NCBI RefSeq assembly: GCF_001038485.1
Contig: NZ_LDUE01000069.1
Location: forward strand, 62,001-126,000
DNA from: Ornithinibacillus californiensis
Lineage (GTDB): Bacteria; Bacillota; Bacilli; Bacillales; Amphibacillaceae
Direction of reading: 5' to 3'
DNA length: 64,000 nt
The first letter of the stretch is position 1; each line of letters opens with the position of its first letter. Made by a program: the position numbers and the translations under genes. The notes beneath the pieces are model-generated. The model did not search any database. It was given only the letters and a program-made list of their open reading frames with translations, and was not told where the DNA came from. This document shows positions 7,484 to 15,557 of this stretch, piece after piece.

Positions 7484-8035
7484 CTAAATATCCTTTGTTA
7501 TTTTTCCGTCCCACTCCGTCATACCTGGTAGAACGTTATAAACTTTTGAAAAACCATTCTTTGTTAAAAGTTGAGCTGCCAAGTCAGAGCGTTTCCCCGT
7601 ACGGCAGATTACATAGATTTCTTTTTCTTTATCCAGTTCCTCTAGGCGTGATTCTAGTTCTCCCATTGGAATGGATTTTGCACCTTCTATATGACCAAAG
7701 GCATATTCAGCTGCTTCACGTACGTCTAAAATTAAGCCTTTACGTGATTCGATTGCTTCAAGTGGAACAGTGTGTTCGAATGATTTTTCCACTTCTGGCT
7801 CATTGGAACCTTTGCGAATGTAATGATAAAGTACATCGCCTTCTTCTACTGTTCCTAAATATTGATGGCCAACAGTATTTGCCCAGGCAGCTAAATCTGC
7901 CTTAGATCCTTTGTCTGTTGCTTGCACTTCCAACACTTGACCTTCAACAAGATCGGTGATTGCTTTTTTCGTTTTCACAATCGGCATTGGACATGCTAAG
8001 CCTTTTGCATCTAGTTGATGATTTGCTTGTATCAT
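7484..8035 (-). CDS. TusA-rhodanese fusion protein (cluster A)
   Basis: A 183-residue fusion. Residues 1-75 are TusA-like (LDAKGLACPMPIV, sulfur-accepting Cys15) and residues 95-180 a rhodanese domain (LILDVREAAEYAFGHIEGAKSIP; catalytic loop CRTGKRSD). In one chain it can pick up and pass on sulfane sulfur, as CstA does in staphylococci, though CstA has an extra TusA-like domain. I chose the ATG at 8035 with GGGGGG seven bases upstream; the longer frame to 8089 has no ribosome binding site. It is the first gene of the cluster A operon, 180 bp after a strong CstR-controlled promoter. Confidence 0.93.
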   Translation of the reverse strand: MIQANHQLDAKGLACPMPIVKTKKAITDLVEGQVLEVQATDKGSKADLAAWANTVGHQYLGTVEEGDVLYHYIRKGSNEPEVEKSFEHTVPLEAIESRKGLILDVREAAEYAFGHIEGAKSIPMGELESRLEELDKEKEIYVICRTGKRSDLAAQLLTKNGFSKVYNVLPGMTEWDGKITKDI

Positions 8036-8039
8036 TTGG

Positions 8040-8055
8040 TTACCCCCCATGGTAT
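8040..8055. promoter_or_regulatory. Degenerate CstR-like site over the ribosome binding site of the TusA-rhodanese gene
   Basis: TTACCC-CCCA-TGGTAT has the 6-4-6 layout with two consensus departures and is almost the same as the site at 7000. It overlaps the GGGGGG ribosome binding site, so coincidence cannot be excluded. Confidence 0.35.
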
Positions 8056-8094
8056 TATTTTCATCAAAAAAATAAAGTGATGTTGACATCTATC

Positions 8095-8115
8095 TTATAC
8101 CTGCATGGGTATAAA
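8095..8115. promoter_or_regulatory. Second CstR-type operator upstream of cluster A
   Basis: ATACCT-GCAT-GGGTAT, one mismatch from the consensus, flanked by TT/AA that extend the dyad. It lies 62 bp upstream of the TusA-rhodanese ATG. A TATAAG -10-like hexamer overlaps it on the minus strand with a TTGCTA about 19 bp away, so it may mark a second, weaker promoter. Confidence 0.7.
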
Positions 8116-8131
8116 TTTTAGCAATAAAATA

Positions 8132-8197
8132 GTCGTTATCTTAAACGACATTTATGTGATGCCTTTTTGATGTTCCCACTGATTTCGCTCGTGGGAA
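8132..8197 (-). promoter_or_regulatory. Two hairpins in the 5' leader of cluster A
   Basis: Within the leader between the main promoter (8214) and the second operator, two perfect stems occur: TTCCCAC/GTGGGAA at 8173-8197 and GTCGTT/AACGAC at 8132-8149. The latter is followed on the minus strand by TATTTTATT. The second stem resembles a weak attenuator. No known riboswitch was recognised. Confidence 0.4.
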
Positions 8198-8213
8198 ATT
8201 AATTACATGACCT

Positions 8214-8242
8214 ATAATATACCCCATAGGGTAAAATGTCAA
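8214..8242 (-). promoter_or_regulatory. CstR-repressed main promoter of cluster A
   Basis: Minus-strand -35 TTGACA (8237-8242) and -10 TATTAT (8214-8219) with a 17-bp spacer. The spacer contains the operator ATACCC-CATA-GGGTAA (8219-8234). The architecture is the same as at the cstR operon promoter (4429-4457), so both are expected to be induced together by persulfide. Confidence 0.88.
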
Positions 8243-8297
8243 CCCGTTCATTTATATTTTATTGTGAATCACGCTTGAGTACATGTATAACAAGATT

Positions 8298-8455
8298 GAG
8301 AGCATCTACCTCACGAATAGGTGTATCTATTTCACAACGGGATCATCTCACTTACGAATGGGGGCATCGGATTTTAACAGGGACCATCTCACTCTTTTTT
8401 GGGTTCATCTGATTTAGGAACGGGAGCATCCACCTAAAGCATACATGCATCTCAC
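8298..8455. repeat. Degenerate array of about 20.5-bp repeats
   Basis: Eight related blocks marked by CATC (or TATC) occur at 8303, 8324, 8344, 8365, 8385, 8406, 8427 and 8448, spaced 21, 20, 21, 20, 21, 21 and 21 bp. Pairs of blocks repeat at about 41 bp. The array fills the space between the histidine kinase 3' end and the cluster A promoter. Its sequence differs from the array at 5668 but its period is the same. Confidence 0.8.
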
Positions 8456-9552
8456 CCCACATCACCCACATTTACAGGTAATTGAAACCAAAAACTATGC
8501 ACGTTGTCATCTGTATTTACACCAATCGCACCACCGTGATGCTCGATGATCTCTTTTGATATCGCTAGCCCTAATCCAGAACCACCTAATTCACGTGACC
8601 TTGAATGGTCAATACGGTAAAAACGTTCAAATATCTTTCCCTGTTCCTCAGATGGGATCGGTTTTCCAGGACCTGTTACAGTGAGTTTATACGTTGAACG
8701 ATAATTTTCACCTTTAATTAATATTGGCCCTGTTCCTTCATAATAGCGAATCGCATTATCGATAAAATTACTAATGACTTGTGTAATGGCACCACTATTG
8801 ACCAGTACATCATTATTTTCAACATCAGTATGCACCTTAACATTCGATTGCTCCAAAGCCCAACGAAACATTTCAACAGATTGACTTACTAGTTTCTTTA
8901 TATTTACGACGGATTTCTCTGTAAAGTTCTGTGTTGATACGTGGTCCCATTCTTTCAATTGCTCCATCTGCTCAACTAAATGAATGAGTCGCTTCGATTC
9001 CTCATATAGGGATTGGTAAAGCTTTTCATTTCCCTCAACCACTCCAGTTTGTAATGCACGGAGATAACCATTTAGGTTTGATAATGGTGTACGAAATTCA
9101 TGAGATAAATCGGAGACTAGCTTTTGACGTTGCAGCTCATTGTCCTCTAATTGTTTAACTAAATCATTAAAGTGACTAACCAATTCCCCAATTTCTCCCT
9201 CGGGTTTCACTACAATAGGTTTAGGGTACTCACCCTGCTTCATCTTTTTAGTGGAATAAATTAGCTCTCTCAATGGATGGATTAGCTTTTTGGTTAAATA
9301 GAAATGCGTGAGACTACCGATAATAATCGTAGAAACACTAAAAATCCATAAGTATTGGAAAAGTGTAGCTTCAAACTGGTCTTGTTTTTGACTACTCATG
9401 GATACTAATCCATCAGCTAATACGCAGGCGGTATTATATATCGCCCAGCTACTAAGACCTACAAATGCTGTAATGACTACAATATTAATAAAAGTTAGGC
9501 GAAAAAGAAATTGTTTGGGAACAAATGCATTTCTAAGTCTATTCCGTAACAA
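8452..9552 (-). CDS. Sensor histidine kinase
   Basis: 366 residues: two membrane helices (about 17-37 and 66-84) enclosing a loop of only about 28 residues, then HAMP, the H box SDLSHEFRTPLSNL with phospho-acceptor His151, the N box SNFIDNAIRYY, and the ATP lid with FERFYRIDHSRSRELGGSGLGLAISKEI. Cys43 lies at the outer edge of the first helix, the only cysteine in the sensor part, and could respond to thiols or persulfides (inference). It starts with TTG 14 bp inside the response regulator gene, so the two are translationally coupled. Its 3' end reaches the repeat array. Confidence 0.92.
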   Translation of the reverse strand: MLRNRLRNAFVPKQFLFRLTFINIVVITAFVGLSSWAIYNTACVLADGLVSMSSQKQDQFEATLFQYLWIFSVSTIIIGSLTHFYLTKKLIHPLRELIYSTKKMKQGEYPKPIVVKPEGEIGELVSHFNDLVKQLEDNELQRQKLVSDLSHEFRTPLSNLNGYLRALQTGVVEGNEKLYQSLYEESKRLIHLVEQMEQLKEWDHVSTQNFTEKSVVNIKKLVSQSVEMFRWALEQSNVKVHTDVENNDVLVNSGAITQVISNFIDNAIRYYEGTGPILIKGENYRSTYKLTVTGPGKPIPSEEQGKIFERFYRIDHSRSRELGGSGLGLAISKEIIEHHGGAIGVNTDDNVHSFWFQLPVNVGDVG

Positions 9553-10222
9553 ACTTATACCCCATTCCTCTAACCGTTACAATCCTTTTTGGTTCAGCAG
9601 GATTTTCTTCGATTTTTTTTCGTAGTTTTTTAATATGAGCATCTATTGTTCGATCCAGTACTAATTTATCCGCATAGGGATACAATTGATCCATGAGATT
9701 TCCCCTAGAGATTACTGTATTCGGGTTTTCCATAAAATAAAAAAGTAGATTGAATTCATGTTTTGTTAATGGTATTTCCTTATCAAATAGTAATACCTCA
9801 CCTTTTCGAGGTTTAATACATAACCCATCATGAGTAATCTTTTGGCAAAATTGTCCCGTACGACGCAGCACTGCCTCTATATGCGCAAGAAGTTCCTCCG
9901 GCTCAAATGGTTTCACTAAATAATCATCTGCGCCAATTTTTAAACCCTTCACTTTATCCTCAGTACGTGATTTGGCGGATAGCATAATAATAGAAACTTC
10001 ATTTCGTTCTTGTGCTCGAACCCACGTACAAAACTCTTCACCACTAATTTTTGGAAGCATTAAGTCCAGTATAATTAGGCAAGGATGGTTGGTTAAAAAG
10101 ACTTCTTTTGCTTCTTCTCCATCTGCGGCTTCTACCACTTCATAGCCCGCTTTCTTTAAATAAATCCTAATGAGTTCTCGTATCATCTTATCGTCTTCTA
10201 CAACTAATATCGTTTGTTTCAT
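9539..10222 (-). CDS. OmpR/PhoB-type response regulator
   Basis: 227 residues. The receiver domain (1-120) has the acidic pocket E9-D10-D11, phospho-accepting Asp53 in LIILDLMLP, and the conserved Lys in YLVKPFEPEE. A winged-helix Trans_reg_C domain follows (about 130-225: LTKHEFNLLFYF, RTIDAHIKKLRKKI, TVRGMGYKF). It is co-transcribed with the overlapping kinase. Upstream is a direct-repeat box (10303-10320) that also precedes the CcdA operon, so it probably activates both. The cognate signal is unknown. Confidence 0.94.
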   Translation of the reverse strand: MKQTILVVEDDKMIRELIRIYLKKAGYEVVEAADGEEAKEVFLTNHPCLIILDLMLPKISGEEFCTWVRAQERNEVSIIMLSAKSRTEDKVKGLKIGADDYLVKPFEPEELLAHIEAVLRRTGQFCQKITHDGLCIKPRKGEVLLFDKEIPLTKHEFNLLFYFMENPNTVISRGNLMDQLYPYADKLVLDRTIDAHIKKLRKKIEENPAEPKRIVTVRGMGYKFVTE

Positions 10223-10291
10223 TCACTCACCTCTTGCCACATTATACTATACGCTCTATTCCATCTTCTCAAGCACTTCTAACTTTTATCA

Positions 10292-10320
10292 TATTCCTTC
10301 CATGTGAAAATTTAATGAAA
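10292..10320 (-). promoter_or_regulatory. Response-regulator box and promoter of the two-component genes
   Basis: The plus strand reads TGTGAAAATTTAATGAAA at 10303-10320, two TGAAA half-sites 11 bp apart as OmpR-family regulators require. On the minus strand a -10 TATGAT follows exactly 9 bp downstream of the box. No consensus -35 is present, which fits an activated promoter. A second promoter-like pair, TTGAGA and TAGTAT, lies nearer the gene. The box matches that at 13082 in 17 of 18 bases. Confidence 0.75.
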
Positions 10321-10587
10321 ATTAATCAATTTTTATTTATATCTGCTCTTTTTTATCAGTCTTTCACCTAATACCATTAATTAAGACAGAAAAAAAGATT
10401 TAACATGTGATTGTCCACTTTAAATATTAAAAATAAGGTGAATCAAATCCAAATTTAAAAAGGAGCTTCATCAGTATGACAAACTCCTTATATCGTATAT
10501 TTAAACTACTATACTTTTGTAGACATTTATCAATGTTCTAAATTTTTTCGAAAAACACTGTAATTGTTCTACAAACCATATATCGGC
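10321..10587. other. Intergenic region with the terminator of the osmC operon
   Basis: AT-rich sequence. A hairpin AAGGAG/CTCCTT at about 10459-10489, followed by TTTTTAAATTT on the minus strand, probably ends the operon coming from 13031. On the plus strand a 21-codon frame (ATG at about 10477) follows AAAGGAG, but it overlaps this hairpin and I do not call it a gene. Confidence 0.45.
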
Positions 10588-10977
10588 TTATTTATTTCTA
10601 ACTTCGATCGTTTCAACAATTTTGATCGCACCTTTAACAGACTGTACCATAGCGCAATTTTTTATTGCTAATTCCAGGGATTTTTGTACTTTATACAAAT
10701 CTAAATTCTTGCCACTAACAATGTAATGAAGTGCAATTTTCGTAACTCTATTTGCTTCTTCTTCATTTCGTTCAATATCTGATTCAATCTCTATCGAATC
10801 AAACGAAATGCGTTTCTTCTCTAAAACCTTCTTTAAAACGCTCCCACTACAACCTGCAAGTGAAGATATAAGTAACTGTACTGGTCGGAAGCCAATTTCG
10901 GGATTACTTGAAATATCTAATTTACCATATTCGAAGTCCCCTTGCACTTCACCATTCTCTCCCACATGAAACTTCAC
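10588..10977 (-). CDS. OsmC/Ohr family protein
   Basis: 129 residues with the OsmC fold. The two reactive cysteines are in SSLAGCSGSVLKKVL and AIKNCAMVQSVKGAI. The N-terminal EVQGDFEYGKLDISSNPEIGFRPVQLLISSL motif marks the OsmC rather than the Ohr subgroup. These thiol peroxidases reduce organic hydroperoxides, and some members act on persulfides. It is the last gene of the operon with tlpA and ccdA, 32 bp after tlpA, and so probably belongs to the same redox response. The start has GGAGG immediately upstream. Confidence 0.92.
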   Translation of the reverse strand: MKFHVGENGEVQGDFEYGKLDISSNPEIGFRPVQLLISSLAGCSGSVLKKVLEKKRISFDSIEIESDIERNEEEANRVTKIALHYIVSGKNLDLYKVQKSLELAIKNCAMVQSVKGAIKIVETIEVRNK

Positions 10978-11009
10978 ATTTTCTCCTCCTTTGATATAGA
11001 ATCAGAAGA

Positions 11010-11606
11010 TTAATCCATCTTCTCAAATTCTTGAACCATTAAATCATAATTCATTGCTCCAAACGCTCTATAGCTGATAATACCATTGGAATCAACCATA
11101 TATGTGGTCGGAATTGGCTGGATTGCATAGAGATTCGCCACATCTAAATTCGTATCCATTAATATCGGAAATGTTAACTTGAAATCGTCCTTAAACTTCT
11201 CCACGTCTTCCACACTTTTTTCTGTGTCGGATAAATTCACTGCTAGTATAACAATATCCTTGTCTTGACGAAATTCTTCCATATCTGGCATTTCTGCTCG
11301 ACATGGAGGACACCATGTTGCCCAAAAGTTAATCATCACTCGGCTACCACGGAAATCAGAAAGTTTTACAGAGTCTCCAGTTAACGTATCTAATTGAAAG
11401 TCTGGTGCTTTGTTACCAACTTCTAAACCAATAACAGGCTCTTCTGTTCCTGTTTCAACAGCCTGTTCATTTTGGGAATCATCCTCTTCTTCTACTTTCT
11501 CTACATTCTCAAATCGATCTGCAGATTTTCTATTAGAATCGATAAAATCAAATACTGCCCAACCTAACATACCAATAACAACAACGATAAGTATCCACTT
11601 CTTCAT
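11010..11606 (-). CDS. TlpA/ResA-like membrane-anchored thioredoxin
   Basis: 198 residues: an uncleaved N-terminal helix (3-20), an acidic linker (30-60), then a thioredoxin-like domain exposed outside the cell with FWATWCPPCRAEMP (Cys99 and Cys102) and the cis-Pro loop PIPTTYMVD. ResA-type proteins keep apocytochrome c or other extracytoplasmic thiols reduced, using electrons from CcdA. CcdA is encoded 19 bp upstream, which makes that partnership likely. The usual ResA glutamate is not clearly identifiable, so the substrate is open. Confidence 0.93.
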   Translation of the reverse strand: MKKWILIVVVIGMLGWAVFDFIDSNRKSADRFENVEKVEEEDDSQNEQAVETGTEEPVIGLEVGNKAPDFQLDTLTGDSVKLSDFRGSRVMINFWATWCPPCRAEMPDMEEFRQDKDIVILAVNLSDTEKSVEDVEKFKDDFKLTFPILMDTNLDVANLYAIQPIPTTYMVDSNGIISYRAFGAMNYDLMVQEFEKMD

Positions 11607-11625
11607 AGTATATACCTCCTGAATT

Positions 11626-12384
11626 TTATCCTAATCTTGCTAACCATGTATCTTGTACTAAATCTAGTAAAAACCCTGAAATACGTGGCATTAATCCAAA
11701 GAATAGAACTAATCCCATGATAATCATCATGACAGCACCTATTTTCATAATGACTTCACTATGACGTACAATCCATCTCGTTTTACCAATGAAAAACGTA
11801 AGGATTACAAACGGTAAAGCGAATCCAACTACATACATCAATGTATAAAATATTCCTTGACCTGGATTACTAGCAGATAAAAGCAATATAGAACCGAAGA
11901 TAGGTCCAATACACGGTGTCCATCCTGCGGCAAATCCTAATCCAATAAAGAAAGTACCAAGATATCCCGCTGGTTTTTTCGTGTAATGAAATCTTCTTTC
12001 CTTCATTAGGGAAGGTATATTAATCCATCCGGCTATAAATAAACCCATCACGATAATGAAAACTCCCGCTATTCGCTGAATGAGCAATCCGGAATCTCCA
12101 ATTAAAAGCTGTTGTGCCCACTGTCCTAGAAAAGAAGCACTTGCACCTAAGCTAAGAAATACTAGTGATACAGCTAATAGAAAGAAGAAGGAATGAGCAA
12201 ATAACTGTCGAACCATTCTACTATCTTTATTTCCCTGCAGTTCTTTCACACTAATTCCGGTTATGTACGACATATAAGCTGGAAAAATTGGTAAAACACA
12301 AGGAGATAAAAAAGATAAGGCACCAGCACCTATCGCCAAAAGCATTCCCACTAATAACATCGTATCCGTCTCAATAATACCCAT
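11626..12384 (-). CDS. ccdA: CcdA-type thiol-disulfide membrane transporter
   Basis: 252 residues and six membrane helices. The redox cysteines are Cys29 in GALSFLSPCVLPIFPAYMSY and Cys158 in GFAAGWTPCIGPIFGS, the hallmark of the CcdA/DsbD-beta family. It moves reducing equivalents from cytoplasmic thioredoxin to the extracytoplasmic TlpA-like protein encoded next to it. Its start codon overlaps the stop of the upstream membrane-protein gene by one base. The gene symbol follows the family; the chromosome may hold another ccdA for cytochrome c maturation. Confidence 0.93.
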   Translation of the reverse strand: MGIIETDTMLLVGMLLAIGAGALSFLSPCVLPIFPAYMSYITGISVKELQGNKDSRMVRQLFAHSFFFLLAVSLVFLSLGASASFLGQWAQQLLIGDSGLLIQRIAGVFIIVMGLFIAGWINIPSLMKERRFHYTKKPAGYLGTFFIGLGFAAGWTPCIGPIFGSILLLSASNPGQGIFYTLMYVVGFALPFVILTFFIGKTRWIVRHSEVIMKIGAVMMIIMGLVLFFGLMPRISGFLLDLVQDTWLARLG

Positions 12385-13031
12385 TATGCATCCCTCTTTC
12401 TTAATTTATAAGTCAGGCCACCAATACTAGTAATGAAAATTACTCCAACAAACCAAGGTGCCATCATATAACCAAAGACCGTAACAAATGGCTGAATCAA
12501 CGCTAAGCTAACCATTCCAACAGACCAAGCTGTTACAAGAATGATTAACAAGATGATGACATTCAATCGCTCCCGTAGGAAAAAGAATATACCAATTAAA
12601 ATTGCCAGTAGGATTACATATCCGAACGCATACGAATTATCCTCTACAACCAATTGAATAAACTCGTATACAAACGAACTAATTAGAAATAATTGAACAA
12701 AGGATTCCAATAAAGGAAGTACTTTCATATTTTTTCGTTTTGACTTATAAAGAAGCAACAAAGCAATTAATACAATAGCAAAGTAAAATGCCTTTGAGTC
12801 ACTCGGATAAGCTAGAACCGACAGTGGATCCGAAAGAAAGGTGGAAAGATTTAATACAATTTTCCCTAACCAAATAAAGATTACAAAGTTGATTAATTGA
12901 GAGGTTAGTTCTTCAATATGCTTTTTCTTTTGTCCCTTCTTCAAGTCACTATATATATAGAAGAAAAGAAACCCTATTGCTAAACTGAGAGTAATTATTC
13001 CAATTGCTGTTAATTTGCTTGCTATCGCCAT
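12384..13031 (-). CDS. Polytopic membrane protein of unknown function
   Basis: 215 residues, six or seven predicted membrane helices, and one conserved-looking loop KKGQKKKHIEELTSQLINFVIFIW. It has no cysteine pair and no recognised domain. It is the first gene of the operon that continues with ccdA (one-base overlap), tlpA and osmC, so a role in extracytoplasmic redox or cytochrome maturation is likely by context only. A response-regulator box lies 51 bp upstream. Confidence 0.85.
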   Translation of the reverse strand: MAIASKLTAIGIITLSLAIGFLFFYIYSDLKKGQKKKHIEELTSQLINFVIFIWLGKIVLNLSTFLSDPLSVLAYPSDSKAFYFAIVLIALLLLYKSKRKNMKVLPLLESFVQLFLISSFVYEFIQLVVEDNSYAFGYVILLAILIGIFFFLRERLNVIILLIILVTAWSVGMVSLALIQPFVTVFGYMMAPWFVGVIFITSIGGLTYKLRKRDA

Positions 13032-13070
13032 TGCTTGTTCCTCACTTTCAATACACTGCCAATTGTATCT

Positions 13071-13099
13071 TACCCATCTAATGTGAAAATTTGATGAAA
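13071..13099 (-). promoter_or_regulatory. Response-regulator box and promoter of the ccdA operon
   Basis: The plus strand reads TGTGAAAATTTGATGAAA at 13082-13099, the same as the box at 10303 except for one base. On the minus strand a -10 TAAGAT follows after exactly 9 bp, again without a good -35. This is strong evidence that both operons are controlled by one winged-helix regulator. Confidence 0.75.
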
Positions 13100-13117
13100 G
13101 TCATCCATATTAATTCA

Positions 13118-13146
13118 ACAAAAAAAAGAGACCATAAGTCCCTTTA
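13118..13146 (-). terminator. Terminator of cluster B
   Basis: AAAGGGAC pairs with GTCTCTTT on the minus strand (one G-T pair), followed by a long T run, just after the tauE stop codon. Confidence 0.75.
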
Positions 13147-13161
13147 AAGTAGCATATTCTC

Positions 13162-13944
13162 TTACAAAAACTCCAGCCATATTTTTATTGCTGTACCTAG
13201 TATTAATATGGCTAATATCCATTGCAATATCTTTGTATTAACTTTTTTCCCAAAGTTAGCTCCTAGAGGGGATGCTATTAGGCTCGCGATAATCATAATT
13301 ACCGCTGGTATGAACACTACTTGGCCCGTTAATATTTTCCCAGTAGTCGCCCCAATCGAAGAAATAAAAGTAATAGCTAAAGACGTTGCAATAGTCATAC
13401 GGGTTGGAATTTTTAACACTAAAAGCATAATGGGTACTAAAATAAACGCACCAGCTGCTCCAACTATTCCCGCACCAATACCAACTAGGAAAGCTAGAAA
13501 TGCTGCAAGCCATTTATTAAAGGTAACCTGTTCTAGCGGGATATCATCGATGTCTTTTTTTGGTACAAACATCATAACTGCTGCAATAGTTGCAAGTATT
13601 CCATAAACAAAGTTCACTCCGCCACTCGTCATCATTTGAGAGCCATATCCACCAATAAAACTCCCTATTAAAATACTTACGCCCATGTATATGATTAACG
13701 TCTTATTCAGGTATCCACCTTTTCGATAGGCCCATACGCCACCAATTGTTGCAAAAAGTACTTGTACGGCACTAATTCCAGATACTTCATGTGCCGTAAA
13801 AGCAGTTAATCCTAACATTGGTGGAATATAAAGCAACATCGGATATTTAATAATCGAACCACCTATTCCGACCATACCAGAAACAAATGATCCAATAAAA
13901 CCAATCAAGAAAATCGTAATAATAAACAAAATACTATATTCCAT
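13162..13944 (-). CDS. TauE/SafE family sulfite or thiosulfate exporter (cluster B)
   Basis: 260 residues and eight predicted helices. The family motifs are [18 protein letters not shown] and [20 protein letters not shown]. It closely resembles the cluster A protein at 4567 throughout. It is the last gene of cluster B, 44 bp after the dioxygenase gene, and presumably exports sulfite or a similar anion. It starts with ATG after an AGGGGG stretch. Confidence 0.92.
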   Translation of the reverse strand: MEYSILFIITIFLIGFIGSFVSGMVGIGGSIIKYPMLLYIPPMLGLTAFTAHEVSGISAVQVLFATIGGVWAYRKGGYLNKTLIIYMGVSILIGSFIGGYGSQMMTSGGVNFVYGILATIAAVMMFVPKKDIDDIPLEQVTFNKWLAAFLAFLVGIGAGIVGAAGAFILVPIMLLVLKIPTRMTIATSLAITFISSIGATTGKILTGQVVFIPAVIMIIASLIASPLGANFGKKVNTKILQWILAILILGTAIKIWLEFL

Positions 13945-13988
13945 GAAACAACCCCCTTGTAGGAGGGGACTCAGAAAGGTGAGTCTCC

Positions 13989-15119
13989 TTATCCTTCAAC
14001 TGCACAGCGGTTCGGCCCTGTTTCCATTTCTTTTTTCTTTTCTTCTTCTGGGCTAATTTTCCCCATATTCGTCTTCCGAATGTCTTCATAAGCATTCGGT
14101 TGAGGTGGTAAATTTTCTGTAACCATTTTTCTAAATTGGTTCTCATCATCTACTTGTAATCCGGAATTACGATCATAGAGGTCGCCCAACCTAGCGGATA
14201 CTAAACCACCCTTACCTAGTTCTTCTGCAAAGGAGTAATGAGCTGGCAAGACGATTAAGTCCTCAGATAATTCTTTGTAGCGATTATAAAGTGTTTGACG
14301 TAAGTCGCTCACCCAATCTTCTGCTAAACCTGCTAAATCAGGGCGTCCAATGGACCTAACAAAGAGAATATCTCCTGTTAGTAAATATTGGTCATCAATT
14401 AAGAAAGAAGTACTTCCGATAGTATGTCCTGGTGAATAGATTGGTCGAACTTTTACAGTTCCCCCTACTTCAATATCTTTTCCTTCTTCCAAAGGTGTAT
14501 ATTCAAATGTAACTTCTGTAGCATCTTTAGGAGGTAGGTGATATGTTGCTCCTACCTTTTCTGCTAGTTGACGTCCTCCAGAAATATGGTCTGCATGTAA
14601 ATGGGTATCGAGTACGTGTGTAATCTTTACTCCTTTTTCCTTAGCAAACTCTTCATAGATGTCTGTCATTCGGCTGGTATCAATGATTGCCGCTTCTCCG
14701 TTTCCTTTAATAAAATAGGATAAGCATCCCTTCCCTAAACGAACAAATTGATAAAGCGTTCCTCCTCCACTTAAGTCGCCAACCTTAATGGGCTCTAAAT
14801 GTTCACTCCATAATTTCATACCGCCTTCGAGACTATACACATTAGGGAATCCGTCATCCTCCAGTAATTCTGCAACCATTTCGGAGGAGCCTCCTTTAGC
14901 ACAGACAACGATGATCTCTTGTTCTTTTTTCTTAAGCTTCTCTGCTACTGGGTCCACACCATCAAGCAAATTAAAGTATGGTTCGTTGATTACTTCTACT
15001 TTGCCACCTTCTATTTTCCAATTGTCAAATTCATCAGTATTGCGTACATCTAAAATGAGTGTTTCTTCGTGTTGAATGACCTTTCTCGCTAACTCTTTTG
15101 TTGTCATTATTTTAACCAT
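13989..15119 (-). CDS. Rhodanese-MBL fold persulfide dioxygenase (cluster B)
   Basis: 376 residues, the paralogue of the protein at 5864 with the same order: rhodanese (Cys73 in VVCAKGGSS) followed by the MBL dioxygenase domain with [29 protein letters not shown] and VVLPAHYS. It ends GPNRCAVEG, so the C-terminal cysteine is shared. AGGAGG lies six bases before the ATG. Having two full-length enzymes with intact ligands suggests different substrates, expression or sulfur load rather than decay. It follows dsrE by 17 bp. Confidence 0.93.
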   Translation of the reverse strand: MVKIMTTKELARKVIQHEETLILDVRNTDEFDNWKIEGGKVEVINEPYFNLLDGVDPVAEKLKKKEQEIIVVCAKGGSSEMVAELLEDDGFPNVYSLEGGMKLWSEHLEPIKVGDLSGGGTLYQFVRLGKGCLSYFIKGNGEAAIIDTSRMTDIYEEFAKEKGVKITHVLDTHLHADHISGGRQLAEKVGATYHLPPKDATEVTFEYTPLEEGKDIEVGGTVKVRPIYSPGHTIGSTSFLIDDQYLLTGDILFVRSIGRPDLAGLAEDWVSDLRQTLYNRYKELSEDLIVLPAHYSFAEELGKGGLVSARLGDLYDRNSGLQVDDENQFRKMVTENLPPQPNAYEDIRKTNMGKISPEEEKKKEMETGPNRCAVEG

Positions 15120-15136
15120 GAATATCCTCCTATCGA

Positions 15137-15535
15137 TTAAAATGTCAAGGTGATATTGGCGTCTTTTGCATACTCAATAAACGTAGCCGCCCCACCAACT
15201 TCAATTCCCTCTAAGAATGCCTCTTTCTCAATACTCATCACATCCATCGTCATCTGACACCCTATTAATTTAATATCTAGTTCTTGTGCGATACCTACTA
15301 ACTCCTCTATGGAAGGTACATTTGCTTGTTTGAATCCTTCCTGAAAGTGTTCTTTCCCTTCTGGTAACGGGAGATTTTTATGTGCTTCCTTATGAATTAA
15401 ATTCAACCCTTCAAAGGTAAAGAAAATACCAACTTCTGCATCGGATGCAGCTGCTGCCGTTGCTATATTAAATACTTTATACGCGTCAAAAAGATTTCCG
15501 TTTGCTGCTATTATTGCTACTTTCGTATTTGCCAT
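15137..15535 (-). CDS. DsrE/DsrF-like sulfur-transfer protein (cluster B)
   Basis: 132 residues of the DsrE_2 family. It has the N-terminal [26 protein letters not shown] and the sulfur-relay cysteine in [18 protein letters not shown]. It is clearly related to the cluster A copy at 7076. It is encoded 22 bp after the TusA-rhodanese fusion and 17 bp before the dioxygenase, which fits a relay from TusA to rhodanese. It starts after AGGAGG. Confidence 0.92.
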   Translation of the reverse strand: MANTKVAIIAANGNLFDAYKVFNIATAAAASDAEVGIFFTFEGLNLIHKEAHKNLPLPEGKEHFQEGFKQANVPSIEELVGIAQELDIKLIGCQMTMDVMSIEKEAFLEGIEVGGAATFIEYAKDANITLTF

Positions 15536-15557
15536 GTAAAATTCCTCCTATTGTGTT

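Noticed and set aside
5668-8455. CRISPR array
   Set aside because: Units are directly adjacent without unique spacers, and there are no cas genes. The same holds for the arrays at 22264 and 31124.
10477-10542. 21-codon plus-strand frame after AAAGGAG
   Set aside because: It overlaps the terminator hairpin of the osmC operon, whose arm creates the AAGGAG. No similarity to known peptides.
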